56,463 nucleotides of DNA from Bacteroidales bacterium (GCA_017962545.1 JAGCVD010000003.1:1-56463), one strand, 5' to 3'. Shown: positions 16,571-25,044, numbered from the stretch's first letter. Made by a program: numbers and translations. Notes: generated by a model from the sequence alone, not told the origin.

Positions 16571-18727
16571 TTATGCGCCATGCATTACCTCGTTGAGGGT
16601 CTTGACGGTGATTTTTGCATGCGACACGTCGGCTTTGGGGTCGGTGGGGATAAAGGTGGTGGTGACGCTTTCGCCAGCCGTGAGGTCGAAAATGTTACGC
16701 GTGAAGTGGCCGTTGATGTGTGGGTCGGTGTCGAGGTATACATCGTAAAGGTCGCTTTGTGCGGTGATGGTCACCTGTAGTGATGAGTGATGGGTAATGA
16801 GTGATGAGTTGACAGTGTAGCGGGGTTCTGGATAGGTGCGGTCTTTGGGATAGACGCTGTAGTATTGTTCCCATTTCGACAGGTCCACGTCGTCGGCGTA
16901 AAGCGCCTGTACACGGTAGTGCAAGGCCTTCCAGTTGCCGTAGTAGTCGATAGAGCTCCACGAGGCTACGGGCCAGCAGTCGTTGAGTTGCCAATAGAGG
17001 GTGCCCATGCAGTGGGGTTGCTGCTTGATGTGCTGGAGGATGCCGTAGCCGACGCCCCAGGCTTGCAACAGTTGACTGACGTAGCAGTAGTCCTCCAATG
17101 AGAGGCTCTTGCTGTCGAAGCCGTAGTACTGTCGCATGGCTTTGTCGATGATTTCACGGCCGCGGCCATGTTTCTGGTGGCTTCTTAATGTGGGTGAGTC
17201 GATGCTGAGCTGCTCCTCAGGGCAGAACTGGCGGATGGTGCTCATCATGGGGTAGCTCTGGAAGCCGTACTCGCTCATGAAGCGACCGGTCTTTTCGGCA
17301 TATTTCTCGAAGGGTTCTTCGCCCCACCAGACACCCCAGTAGTGGCTGTCGCCGTGGGTGACGCATTCGGGGTGCCCCCAGCCGTAGAGCGGCGAGGTGG
17401 TGATGTAGGGGCGCTGCAGCGGGTCGCAGTCTTTCACCGCTTTTGCCAGAATACTAGATGTGCTAGAATTACTAGATGTGCTAGGATATCCGAAGATGGT
17501 GTCCATGGCTTTCTCCAGGCGGGCGCGCTGCTCGGGCGTCCAGTTGAATTGTCCCTGCCAGCCCCAGTCTTCCCAGCCGTTCTTCACCTCGTTGTTGCCG
17601 CACCAAAGGACGACGCAGGGGTGCTTTGCAATGCGGCTTACCTGTTGGCGCACCTCGTGGTAGATGTTATTCAGCATCTCCGCGTTGTCGGGATAAGGCG
17701 AGCCGGCGAAGATGAAGTCCTGCCACACCATTATGCCCAGCGAGTCGCAGAGGTCGTAGAAGTAGTCGTGCTCGTAGATGCCGCCGCCCCAGACGCGCAG
17801 CATGTTGAAGCCCGCCTCCTTGGCGGAGGTGAGTAGCAGTCGGTAGCGGTAGCGGTTGGCTTTGTCGTCCACGGGGAAGCTGTGGACAGGAATCCAGTTG
17901 GCCCCCTTGATGAATAGCCTCACCCCCTTACCCCTCTCCTCGGAGGAGAGGGGTGTGGATACTCCCGTGTCGGCAATGAAATAGAAGGACTGCCCTATGC
18001 TGTCGGGCTCCTGTATTAGCCTGACGTTGCGGTAAGGGAAGCTAAAGGCTCTCCTTACCTCGGAGGAGAGGGGTTGGGGGTGAGGCTTATTTGTGATATA
18101 TACCGACTTCCAGATGCCGCAGGTGGGCAGCTTGGGGCCCCAGTCCCATCCCGGCTGATAGGGCGCCATACGTGTGAAGGCGCGCCGGTCGGGAAGGGTG
18201 ATGCCATATTCGGCCTCGCGGACAGAGTCGTTCAAAGGCTCGAACATAATCATAATGGGTATCGAATCCTTGAAGACATACTGCTTCATCATCTGTTTTA
18301 CACCGGGCAAAGGAATCTCGTAACGACAGAACATATTATCCATTGACCAAATATGTTGTGGCACTATGATTACGCCGTTTATGGTGTCTTCTGGGTAGGG
18401 GTTCCCGATCCAAAGGCTTGCGTTGCCGGCCAGCCCTTCGAACACCAGCCAGAGGGTGTCGCCGTCAGGCAGTTTGTCATAATGAAGATAGGTACGGTAT
18501 ATCCATAAGCTGTCACTTACCCAACGCACAGAGTCCTCGTTGGTGCAGTAATACGGGTCGGGGATAATGCCGTTGGCCATCAGGTCGGTGTGGATGAATC
18601 CCGGCACCGTCGCCGGATACCACTTGCCGTTGTATTCAAACTGCCAGTCGGTCAGCTCTATCGTGTTGGGCTTTGTCGCGCATGCCGCCAGCAGCAACGG
18701 CAACAACAATAAGGGTAAATGTTTCAT
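16571..18727 (-). CDS. GH2 beta-mannosidase, domain replaced by repeats
   Basis: 718 residues with a lipoprotein signal (LLAAC). The N-terminal sugar-binding domain (residues 20-210) and the TIM barrel (from about 270) match GH2 beta-mannosidases: QPGWDWGPKL, FIKGANWIP, MLRVWGGGIYEHDYF, the acid/base Glu380 in GNNE, and the nucleophile Glu486 in SEYGFQ. Relatives run to about 850 residues. The beta-sandwich domain expected between GIWKSVYI (206) and the barrel is nearly gone; in its place are two copies of a palindromic repeat at residues 213-226 and 252-268. Two more repeats lie at residues 415-426 and 640-650. The frame is open throughout, but activity is doubtful. It may be a decaying gene. 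Confidence 0.8.
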   Translation of the reverse strand: MKHLPLLLLPLLLAACATKPNTIELTDWQFEYNGKWYPATVPGFIHTDLMANGIIPDPYYCTNEDSVRWVSDSLWIYRTYLHYDKLPDGDTLWLVFEGLAGNASLWIGNPYPEDTINGVIIVPQHIWSMDNMFCRYEIPLPGVKQMMKQYVFKDSIPIMIMFEPLNDSVREAEYGITLPDRRAFTRMAPYQPGWDWGPKLPTCGIWKSVYITNKPHPQPLSSEVRRAFSFPYRNVRLIQEPDSIGQSFYFIADTGVSTPLSSEERGKGVRLFIKGANWIPVHSFPVDDKANRYRYRLLLTSAKEAGFNMLRVWGGGIYEHDYFYDLCDSLGIMVWQDFIFAGSPYPDNAEMLNNIYHEVRQQVSRIAKHPCVVLWCGNNEVKNGWEDWGWQGQFNWTPEQRARLEKAMDTIFGYPSTSSNSSTSSILAKAVKDCDPLQRPYITTSPLYGWGHPECVTHGDSHYWGVWWGEEPFEKYAEKTGRFMSEYGFQSYPMMSTIRQFCPEEQLSIDSPTLRSHQKHGRGREIIDKAMRQYYGFDSKSLSLEDYCYVSQLLQAWGVGYGILQHIKQQPHCMGTLYWQLNDCWPVASWSSIDYYGNWKALHYRVQALYADDVDLSKWEQYYSVYPKDRTYPEPRYTVNSSLITHHSSLQVTITAQSDLYDVYLDTDPHINGHFTRNIFDLTAGESVTTTFIPTDPKADVSHAKITVKTLNEVMHGA
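16779..16813 (-). repeat. 7-bp tandem repeat inside the mannosidase
   Basis: Five units (agtgatg and variants ggtaatg, agttgac). On the minus strand they encode SSLITHHSSL-type residues near the C-terminal domain of the GH2 protein. Confidence 0.88.
17453..17485 (-). repeat. 9-bp tandem repeat inside the mannosidase
   Basis: Alternating units actagatgt and gctagaatt, about four copies, encode a Ser/Thr-rich insert (STSSNSSTSS) in a barrel loop after the acid/base Glu. The unit keeps the reading frame. Confidence 0.85.
17916..18087 (-). repeat. Two copies of a palindromic element in an ORF
   Basis: Both copies contain ctcggaggagagggg. The left copy holds a perfect palindrome cccctctcctc-g-gaggagagggg (17931-17953). 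The outer 12 bases, agcctcaccccc at 17916 and its exact complement ending at 18087, form a terminal inverted repeat around 172 bp. The left copy has lost its right arm and the right copy its left arm, as if one 50-bp palindrome had been split or two copies recombined. Both are translated in frame as PLSSE-containing peptides. Confidence 0.75.
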
Positions 18728-18728
18728 G

Positions 18729-19106
18729 CTATTTGGTCTTGTAAAAGGCGAAGAAGACGGCGAGCAGGATGAAGACGAAGCTGACGAGGTGGTTCCAGCG
18801 GATGGGCTCGCTCTTGAAGACGGTGGCCACGATGACGGTGAAGACCGTCAGCGAGATGCACTCGGCCAGTATCTTGAGCTGCATCAGCGAGAAGGGACCT
18901 CCGTTGATCTGGCTGCCGATGCGGTTGGCCGGTATCATGAACGAATACTCGAAGAAGGCCACGCCCCACGAGGTGAGGATGATGAGTATCAGTGGCCAGC
19001 TGGTGTTGATTTTCAGCTCGGTGAGCTTCAGGTTGCCGTACCAGGCAAAGGTCATGAAGACGTTGCTCACGATGAGCAGCAGGACGGTGATCAGTGCTTT
19101 GGGCAT
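18729..19106 (-). CDS. DUF486 (DMT-like) membrane protein
   Basis: 125 residues, four predicted membrane helices, matching the DUF486 family often annotated as a DMT family protein. Recognisable parts are NVFMTFAWYGNLK, SWGVAFFEYSFMIPANRIG and PFSLMQLKILAE. Such proteins resemble half-size drug/metabolite transporters; the substrate is unknown. The stop lies one base before the mannosidase start, so the two are probably co-transcribed, with cinA upstream across an 8-bp repeat spacer. Confidence 0.85.
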   Translation of the reverse strand: MPKALITVLLLIVSNVFMTFAWYGNLKLTELKINTSWPLILIILTSWGVAFFEYSFMIPANRIGSQINGGPFSLMQLKILAECISLTVFTVIVATVFKSEPIRWNHLVSFVFILLAVFFAFYKTK

Positions 19107-19111
19107 ATTCT

Positions 19112-19154
19112 TTAAGGAGTTAAGGAGACAGGAGATAAGGAGTTAAGGCAATAG
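19112..19154 (-). repeat. 8-bp degenerate tandem repeat spacer
   Basis: Units ttaaggag, ataaggag and variants fill the gap between cinA and the DUF486 gene. The tract ends in ttaaggcaatag and covers the cinA stop codon and last three codons. Confidence 0.85.
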
Positions 19155-20375
19155 CTTCATCAGCATGGAGTAGGCTTGGTTGGTGGTGCGGTCGATGGTC
19201 TGCTGGCGGCGGTCGCCGTAGTGCATCAGCTGTGTGACGGTCTTGTCTTTAGAGCATACGGCCACCCAGACGGTTCCGACGGGCTTCTCTGGCGTGCCGC
19301 CGCCGGGGCCGGCGATGCCAGTGGTGGCTATGGCATAGTCGGCGCCAAGGCGTTCGCGCACACCCTCCACCATCTCGCGGACCGTCTCTTCGCTTACGGC
19401 GCCATGGTCCGCGATGGTCTCGTGCTTCACGCCCAGGGTGCACTCCTTCACCTCGTTGCTGTAGGCTATCACGCCGCCACGGAAATAGGCCGAGGCGCCA
19501 GCCTGTGCCGTAAGCAGTCGTGCGATGTTACCGCCTGTGCAACTTTCGGCGGTGGCAAGGGTCTTTCCCTTGGCAATGAGTGTCTTGTGCACCAGTTCGT
19601 CCAGCGTCTCGCAGTCCTCGCCGACGATGTGTTGGCTGGCAAGTTTGTATAGCCCGGGCAGGAGACTATTTAAATTATTTTGATTGGTTCCATTAGGAAA
19701 CCTGGCAGTTAATCTCAGCTTCACCATTCCCGCCACGGGCAAGTAGGCCAGTTTGATGTTCTCGGGCAGCGACAGTTCCCAGGGTTCAATAAGGTCGCTG
19801 AGAAAACTCTCGCCGATGCCCTGCACGAGGATGTTTTTCTTGATGATGACGTCCGTCTTGAAGGTCTCCTGCAGCTTTGGGATGACTCGGTTGCGCATCA
19901 GCCACTCCATCTCGAAGGGCACGCCGGGGAGGGAAACCAATACTTTGCCGTCTGTGTTGAACCACATGCAGGGTGCCGTCCCCAAGTCGTTGTTCAAGAC
20001 TTCGCAGCACTTCGGCACAAGAGCCTGTGCCCGGTTGACAGGCGTCAATTCGTAGCCGCGGCTATCAAAGATGCGCTTCACATTCGCCAGCGCTACTTCA
20101 CTCTCCACCAGTTCGCTGTCGAAATACTCGCACAGCAACTTCTTGGTGATGTCGTCCTTGGTGGGTCCGAGGCCTCCAGTCACCAGCGCTGCGTCGCTCT
20201 CCCGCAAGGCTTCGTCAACGGTGACCCAGATGTCCTTGTAGTTATCACCCACCACCACTGTGCGAGTCACCGCCATGCCTGCCTCAGTGAGCAGGTGACT
20301 CATCGTCGAGGCGTTGGTGTTGACGACCTGCCCGATGAGCAGTTCGTCGCCGATATTAATGATTGTTACATTCAT
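19143..20375 (-). CDS. cinA: CinA-family NMN amidohydrolase/ADP-ribose hydrolase
   Basis: 410 residues. The N-terminal MoCF-like domain (IINIGDELLIGQVVNTN, TGGLGPTKDDIT) is a COG1058 pyrophosphatase; the C-terminal PncC domain (ATAESCTGGNIARLLT, VSEETVREM, ATTGIAGPGGGTPEKPVGTVW) deamidates nicotinamide mononucleotide for NAD recycling. The length is full. The start lies inside the end of folA (20-base overlap), so hydF, folA and cinA form one translationally linked unit. The last codons belong to a repeat tract. Confidence 0.92.
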   Translation of the reverse strand: MNVTIINIGDELLIGQVVNTNASTMSHLLTEAGMAVTRTVVVGDNYKDIWVTVDEALRESDAALVTGGLGPTKDDITKKLLCEYFDSELVESEVALANVKRIFDSRGYELTPVNRAQALVPKCCEVLNNDLGTAPCMWFNTDGKVLVSLPGVPFEMEWLMRNRVIPKLQETFKTDVIIKKNILVQGIGESFLSDLIEPWELSLPENIKLAYLPVAGMVKLRLTARFPNGTNQNNLNSLLPGLYKLASQHIVGEDCETLDELVHKTLIAKGKTLATAESCTGGNIARLLTAQAGASAYFRGGVIAYSNEVKECTLGVKHETIADHGAVSEETVREMVEGVRERLGADYAIATTGIAGPGGGTPEKPVGTVWVAVCSKDKTVTQLMHYGDRRQQTIDRTTNQAYSMLMKLLP

Positions 20376-20889
20376 ATTTTCTGTCGTATTCTGCGTAGCT
20401 GAACCCCAGACCGCTCTTCTCGTCGGTCATAATCTCCGTCTCGTTGACCTTGGTGAATTCCGAGAGGTCGATGACGGGGAAGAAGGTGTCGGCCTCGGTG
20501 AACTCCTTGTACACCCAGGTGATATATAGGCGATTCACCCACGGCATCAGCATGTTGTAGATGCGACCGCCACCGATGATGAACACCTCGTCGTCGCAGT
20601 CTTTCAACAGGTCGAAGAGTCCGTTGATACTGTGAACTATCTCGGCTCCTTCTGGCGCAAAGGCTTCGCTCTGCGAGAAGACGATATTGCGACGGCCTGC
20701 CAACGGATGTTTGGGCAGGCTCTCCCAGGTGCGGCGTCCCATCACCACGGTATGCCCCATGGTCAGCGCCTTGAAGCGCTTGAGGTCGCCCGAAAGATGC
20801 CACGGCATGTCGCCGTTGAGGCCGATGGCACGGTTCGTAGCCAGTGCCACGATGATGCTCAGGTTGGGTTTCTTGTTGGTATCTATCAT
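20356..20889 (-). CDS. folA: Dihydrofolate reductase
   Basis: 177 residues. Reduces dihydrofolate with NADPH for one-carbon metabolism. SIIVALATNRAIGLNGDMPWHLSGDLKRF holds the Met20-like loop and substrate site (read as IGLNGDMPWHL); GHTVVMGRRTWESLP and FIIGGGRIY are the cofactor motifs; ITWVYKEFTEADTFFP closes the fold. I set the start at the ATG giving MIDTNKKPNLS, four bases overlapping the hydF stop; a longer reading would add a 48-residue tail lying inside hydF. Confidence 0.93.
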   Translation of the reverse strand: MIDTNKKPNLSIIVALATNRAIGLNGDMPWHLSGDLKRFKALTMGHTVVMGRRTWESLPKHPLAGRRNIVFSQSEAFAPEGAEIVHSINGLFDLLKDCDDEVFIIGGGRIYNMLMPWVNRLYITWVYKEFTEADTFFPVIDLSEFTKVNETEIMTDEKSGLGFSYAEYDRKYECNNH

Positions 20890-22004
20890 TGTCTGAAAAT
20901 CTTTGTTGCTCTGTCGAATATACCGTTGCACCAGGCGAGGGCAAGGCCGTAGTTGCTTACAGGCACTCCAGCCTCCAAGGCTGGCAGGAGGCGTGCTTTG
21001 ACTTGTTGGGCGGTAATCACGCAGCCGCCACACTGTATTACCAGTGCATAATGAGACAAGTCAGCAGGTAGCGGTGACTGACCACCGATGACTTCGCACC
21101 GCAACCGTTTGCCGGTGGCTTTCTGCAGCAGGGCGGGCAGTTTCACGCGGCCGATGTCCTCACAGGTAACGTTGTGTGTGCAACTCTCCAGTAGCAACAC
21201 GCGGTCGCCGTCCTTCAATTCTCCAATCTTTTTCGTACCTTCAAGGTACTCTTGGAACAGCCCTTTCTGTCGTGCCAGCACCACGCTGAATGAAGTAAGA
21301 GGTATTTCGTCAGGAACAATGGCTGCCACCTGTTGGAATGCCTGACTGTCGGTGACCACCAATGCTGGGGGCTCTTTAAGCGCTGCCAATGTGGTGGTCA
21401 GTTCTTCCGTCTGGCAGAAGAATGCCTGTGCGTGGATATCCATCAGGTCGCGCAGCACCTGTACCTGTGGTAGTATCATGCGCCCTTCGGGGGCGGAGCT
21501 GTCGATGGGGGTGACGAGGACTACCGTGTCGCCCGACGCTACCACGTCGCCCAACAGCGAGTGGCCGCGGTAGGCGCTCTCGGGCAGCGCCTCTTTTATC
21601 TGTGCTATCAGCTGTTCCTTGTCGATAGGGACTGCCTTGGTCAGCACTTTAAGCATCGGTGTGCCGTGCTCTGTGCACCAGCGCTCCACCTTCTCTTCAG
21701 GCTCGCCATAGGCCCCTTCGGTGTAGAGCAGCAGTGCCAAATCCACTTCAGCTAAAGCTGCCATGCTCTTCTCCACGCGCAGGGCACCCAGCTCGCCCTC
21801 GTCGTCGATGCCGGCAGTGTCGATGAGTACCACGGGACCAATGCCACCAATCTCCATGCTCTTGCGCACGGGGTCTGTGGTGGTGCCGGCGGTGTCGCTC
21901 ACGATGGCTATCTGCTGGCCGGTCAGCCAGTTGATCATGGTGCTCTTGCCCACGTTCCGACGGCCGAAGAAGCCTATGCGCGGTTTCAGTTCATTTCCTT
22001 TCAT
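20886..22004 (-). CDS. hydF: FeFe-hydrogenase maturation GTPase HydF
   Basis: 372 residues. HydF is the scaffold on which the H-cluster 2Fe subcluster is built before transfer to HydA; it needs HydE and HydG, which are not in the window. The GTPase domain has GRRNVGKS (14-21), TAGTTTDPV and IDTAGIDD; the C-terminal cluster domain has Cys275-x-His277 and, 47 residues later, Cys325-GG-Cys328, the expected CxHx(46-53)CxxC pattern. folA and cinA follow with overlaps. A -7 box lies 5 bases upstream of the ATG, so the message is probably leaderless. Confidence 0.92.
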   Translation of the reverse strand: MKGNELKPRIGFFGRRNVGKSTMINWLTGQQIAIVSDTAGTTTDPVRKSMEIGGIGPVVLIDTAGIDDEGELGALRVEKSMAALAEVDLALLLYTEGAYGEPEEKVERWCTEHGTPMLKVLTKAVPIDKEQLIAQIKEALPESAYRGHSLLGDVVASGDTVVLVTPIDSSAPEGRMILPQVQVLRDLMDIHAQAFFCQTEELTTTLAALKEPPALVVTDSQAFQQVAAIVPDEIPLTSFSVVLARQKGLFQEYLEGTKKIGELKDGDRVLLLESCTHNVTCEDIGRVKLPALLQKATGKRLRCEVIGGQSPLPADLSHYALVIQCGGCVITAQQVKARLLPALEAGVPVSNYGLALAWCNGIFDRATKIFRQ

Positions 22005-22008
22005 GCTG

Positions 22009-22016
22009 CAAAAATA
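22009..22016 (-). promoter_or_regulatory. -7 box at the hydF start codon
   Basis: The minus strand reads TATTTTTG, then GC, with only four bases between the box and the ATG. At the usual Bacteroidota spacing, transcription would begin at or next to the start codon. Confidence 0.6.
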
Positions 22017-22070
22017 CTAAATAAAATGTACACGCGCGAAGAAAGTTATCAACCTGTCGGGGAAAAGTTG

Positions 22071-22078
22071 TATCTTTG
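22071..22078 (+). promoter_or_regulatory. Bacteroidota -7 box (DUF4919-like gene)
   Basis: TATCTTTG followed by C matches TAnnTTTG and lies 10 bases before the ATG. Confidence 0.65.
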
Positions 22079-22088
22079 CAATTATACT

Positions 22089-22568
22089 ATGAAAAGGCTG
22101 TTTGTTATAATCTCCTTGTTGATAGTCTCTTGCACTGCTATGGCGCAGGAAAATGGGGCCACTATGAAACCCAACTACCGTAAGATTGCCCGTGTGGTTA
22201 AGTCGCTCAACAGCCCTTATTACCTCGACTCGCTTGAGGCTCGCTTCTTGCGTTGCGACACCACGATGACCGTCGACCACTTGCGCTGTCTTTACTACAG
22301 TGGACATATTACACTGGCCAGCGCTCATCAACAGCTTCTGTTATTGTCGAGCCGTTTTGGCGTCACGTCGCGCCCTGCTGGCGATGCCTGGTGGCGTTAC
22401 CAGATGTTGCTGACAGCGGTGTGGAGCTCAGGGGATGGCTCAAGACGCAAGCCGCTGTATGTAACACAGATGGACGATGCTATCCAGACGGCCACTGATT
22501 TTGGTGCGCCATTGTTTTTCAAGGTAAAGAGAACCCATAAGAAGGTCACCGTAGCTCCACGACAGTGA
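22089..22568 (+). CDS. Secreted DUF4919-like protein
   Basis: 159 residues with a Sec signal peptide (KRLFVIISLLIVSCTAMAQ). Residues 30-70 (SPYYLDSLEARFLRCDTTMTVDHLRCLYYS) and a later SSGDGS...YVTQMDDA pattern resemble DUF4919, a Bacteroidota family of unknown function that begins with a paired Tyr and a DxTxT motif. I chose the inner ATG because the promoter lies just upstream of it; the longer ORF starts before the promoter. The 3' end overlaps mutS2 by 23 bases, convergently. No catalytic residues can be named. Confidence 0.65.
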   Translation: MKRLFVIISLLIVSCTAMAQENGATMKPNYRKIARVVKSLNSPYYLDSLEARFLRCDTTMTVDHLRCLYYSGHITLASAHQQLLLLSSRFGVTSRPAGDAWWRYQMLLTAVWSSGDGSRRKPLYVTQMDDAIQTATDFGAPLFFKVKRTHKKVTVAPRQ

Positions 22569-24975
22569 TACCTGCGCCACCCAGTTCCAGTTTCTCGGGA
22601 TGGAATGTACGGACATCGCGCATGGCTTTCAGTTCCTGCTGGATGATTTGCATAAGGATGCCATAGCCTTTGCCGTGGAGGATGCGTACCTCTTTCTCGC
22701 TGAGCAAGAGGGCGGTGTCGAGGAACTGGTGCAGTTCGCTGATGGCCTCCTCGGCGCGGTGGCCGCGAAGGTCGAGGGTGGGGTTGAAGTGGGCCCGCTT
22801 CTCGTTGATGTCGTTGTAGATGCCGCGGCTGACACTCACATTGGGTTTGGTAGTGGGAATCTTTTGTTTAGCGGTACCGCTGAGGCGAGAGAGTGGGATG
22901 GTCATACGAATGCTGTTGCTCTCCACGACGGCTTTCTTTCCCTTGATCTCCACCACCTGCCCGAAGGTCTCCTCGCCGTCAATACGGACGATGCTGCCGA
23001 TGACAATGGGAGAGTCGGATTTGTTGGACACGTCGGACTTGTTCCGATGCTGTTCATCGGCTTTCTTTATTTCTTTTTCCACCTGTTCGGTGGCTTTGGA
23101 AAGCATGGCGCGGGCCTGCAGGGTGGCTTCTTTCTCGGCTTTGGCCGACTTGATGTCGCTGATGGTGCGTTCGACGGTACGGTTGGCGTCGGTGAGTATC
23201 TGCTGCGCCTCGCGACGGGCTGCGCCGATAATTTCGTGGCGGCGGGCCTGCAGGTTGTCGTTGAGGCGTTGGTATTTCTGTGTCACCTCGTTGAGGAAGT
23301 CGTCGGCCACCTTCAGTTCTTCGCGCTGACGGGCAATCTCCTGTTTGTCGAGCTCAAGTTGCTGTAGCTGGTGCTCGAAGTTGAGCTGCTCGCGTCCCAC
23401 CATCTCGCCGGCGCGGTCGAGAATCTCCTTAGGAAATCCGATGCTCTCGGCTATCTCGAAGGCGAAGCTGCTGCCTGGATGTCCCACGGCGAGGCGGTAG
23501 AGCGGCCGCATGGCGTCGGTGTCGAAGAGCATGGCACCGTTGACGATGCCCGGCATACGGTCGGCCAACAGTTTGAGGTCGGCGAAGTGGGTGGTCACCA
23601 CGCCATAAGCGCCTTTGTCATATAATGCCTCCAGCACTGCCTCGGCGATGGCGCAACCCGAACGGGGCTCGGTGCCGCCGCCCAGCTCGTCGAGGAGGAA
23701 GAGGGTTTTCTTGTCGGCCGAACCGACAAGCACTTTCATGTTCTGCAGGTGTGAGGTGTAAGTGGAAAGGTCGTTGTCGATGCTCTGCTGGTCGCCGATG
23801 TCAATGAATATGCTGCCGAAGAGACCGCACTCGGAGGTGGGTCGCAGGGGCACGGGCATGCCGCATTGCAGCATGTATTGTATTAGGCCTACGGCCTTGA
23901 GCAATACAGATTTGCCACCGGCATTGGGACCGGAAATGATGAGTATTTTTGTTGGTAGTTGGCAGTTGGCAGTTGACAGTTGGAGTGAGAAGGGGACGAC
24001 GGCGTCTTTTTTCTGCAGGTAGAGCAGTGGGTGACGGGCGTCCATCCATTCGATGCGGGGCTCACGGTGGAGGATAGGGACGCTGGCGCCCAGCTCCACG
24101 GCTACGCGGGCTTTGGCACGGAGGAAATCGATGCGTGCGAGGAAATGGTAGGCCTCCTCCAACTGCGGCAGCAGGGGACGAAGGCGGTCGCTGAACGAGA
24201 GCAGGATGCGCTGTATCTCGTGACGTTCATCGAAGTCGAGTTCTTTGAGGTCGTTGCCCAACTCCACCACCTCGGCAGGCTCCACGAAGGCGGTGAGACG
24301 TGTGGCGCTCTCGTCTTGTATGAGGCCCTTGATTTTGCGGCGATGGGTGGTGAGCAGCGGGATAACGGGGCGTCCGTCGCGGATGGTTACCTCGGCGCCT
24401 TCGGGTGCCCAACCTTCGCGCTTGGCGCGTGCTAGGGTGCTGTTAACTTGGGCATCCACTTCGGCGGCCTTGCGTGCTTTGGTGCGCCGTATCTCGGCCA
24501 GGGCAGGGGAGGCGTTGTCGTAAAGCTCGCCGTGGTCGTCGATGAGTTTGCCCAGGAGCGAGTTGATGACGTTGAGTTGCGAGCTCTTGCCGCCATAGCC
24601 CAGCTCCACCTCGATGGCAAGGTTTCGCAGGGCGGTATATTGCTGGTGCTCCTCGGCGGTGAGGAATAGGTAGCATTCGCGGATGGTGCGCAGCGAGAGT
24701 TTTAAATCGAACAGATTCTCGAGGGGGATGAAAGTGTTGCCTACCTTTAAATGGGTGAGGGTGGGGGTGAGGTCGATGAAGTCCTGCTGGGGAAACTCGC
24801 TCTCCATGAGTACTATTTGGCGCATCTCCTCGGTGAACTGCAGTTCATATTGTACCCTCTCAAAGTCGGAAGAGAAGCGCATTTCGCCGGCCATGCGGGC
24901 GGCGAGGTCGTTGGTGGTCTGTTCCTCCACCATCTGACGGATGCGGTCGAACCCCAGTTTCTGTTCTATATTCAT
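22546..24975 (-). CDS. mutS2: Endonuclease MutS2
   Basis: 809 residues. MutS2 suppresses homologous recombination and, in some species, rescues collided ribosomes. The lever and ATPase core carry Walker A GPNAGGKS (349-356), LDELGGGTEPRSG and VVTTHFADLK; a coiled coil follows at about 525-640, then KOW-like and, from about 735, the Smr nuclease domain with LDLRGHRAEEA and HGKGYGIL. Residues 331-343 (LQLSTANCQLPTK), directly before the Walker A strand, are written by a 7-bp repeat. The nitrilase gene follows after a gap; an 8-bp repeat tract precedes the start codon. Confidence 0.93.
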   Translation of the reverse strand: MNIEQKLGFDRIRQMVEEQTTNDLAARMAGEMRFSSDFERVQYELQFTEEMRQIVLMESEFPQQDFIDLTPTLTHLKVGNTFIPLENLFDLKLSLRTIRECYLFLTAEEHQQYTALRNLAIEVELGYGGKSSQLNVINSLLGKLIDDHGELYDNASPALAEIRRTKARKAAEVDAQVNSTLARAKREGWAPEGAEVTIRDGRPVIPLLTTHRRKIKGLIQDESATRLTAFVEPAEVVELGNDLKELDFDERHEIQRILLSFSDRLRPLLPQLEEAYHFLARIDFLRAKARVAVELGASVPILHREPRIEWMDARHPLLYLQKKDAVVPFSLQLSTANCQLPTKILIISGPNAGGKSVLLKAVGLIQYMLQCGMPVPLRPTSECGLFGSIFIDIGDQQSIDNDLSTYTSHLQNMKVLVGSADKKTLFLLDELGGGTEPRSGCAIAEAVLEALYDKGAYGVVTTHFADLKLLADRMPGIVNGAMLFDTDAMRPLYRLAVGHPGSSFAFEIAESIGFPKEILDRAGEMVGREQLNFEHQLQQLELDKQEIARQREELKVADDFLNEVTQKYQRLNDNLQARRHEIIGAARREAQQILTDANRTVERTISDIKSAKAEKEATLQARAMLSKATEQVEKEIKKADEQHRNKSDVSNKSDSPIVIGSIVRIDGEETFGQVVEIKGKKAVVESNSIRMTIPLSRLSGTAKQKIPTTKPNVSVSRGIYNDINEKRAHFNPTLDLRGHRAEEAISELHQFLDTALLLSEKEVRILHGKGYGILMQIIQQELKAMRDVRTFHPEKLELGGAGITVVELR
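23951..23985 (-). repeat. 7-bp tandem repeat inside mutS2
   Basis: Five units, gttggca with variants gttggta and gttgaca, lie just before the Walker A codons and encode the STANCQLPT segment. Confidence 0.9.
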
Positions 24976-24982
24976 TATCTAT

Positions 24983-25021
24983 GAGGTAAGGAGATAAGGA
25001 GGTAAAGAGATAAGACGATAG
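24983..25021 (-). repeat. 8-bp degenerate tandem repeat spacer
   Basis: Units gagataag and gaggtaag repeat between the mutS2 start and the nitrilase stop. The tract ends in ataagacgatag. Confidence 0.88.
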
Positions 25022-25044
25022 TGTTGCTATAATATTAATAGTTT

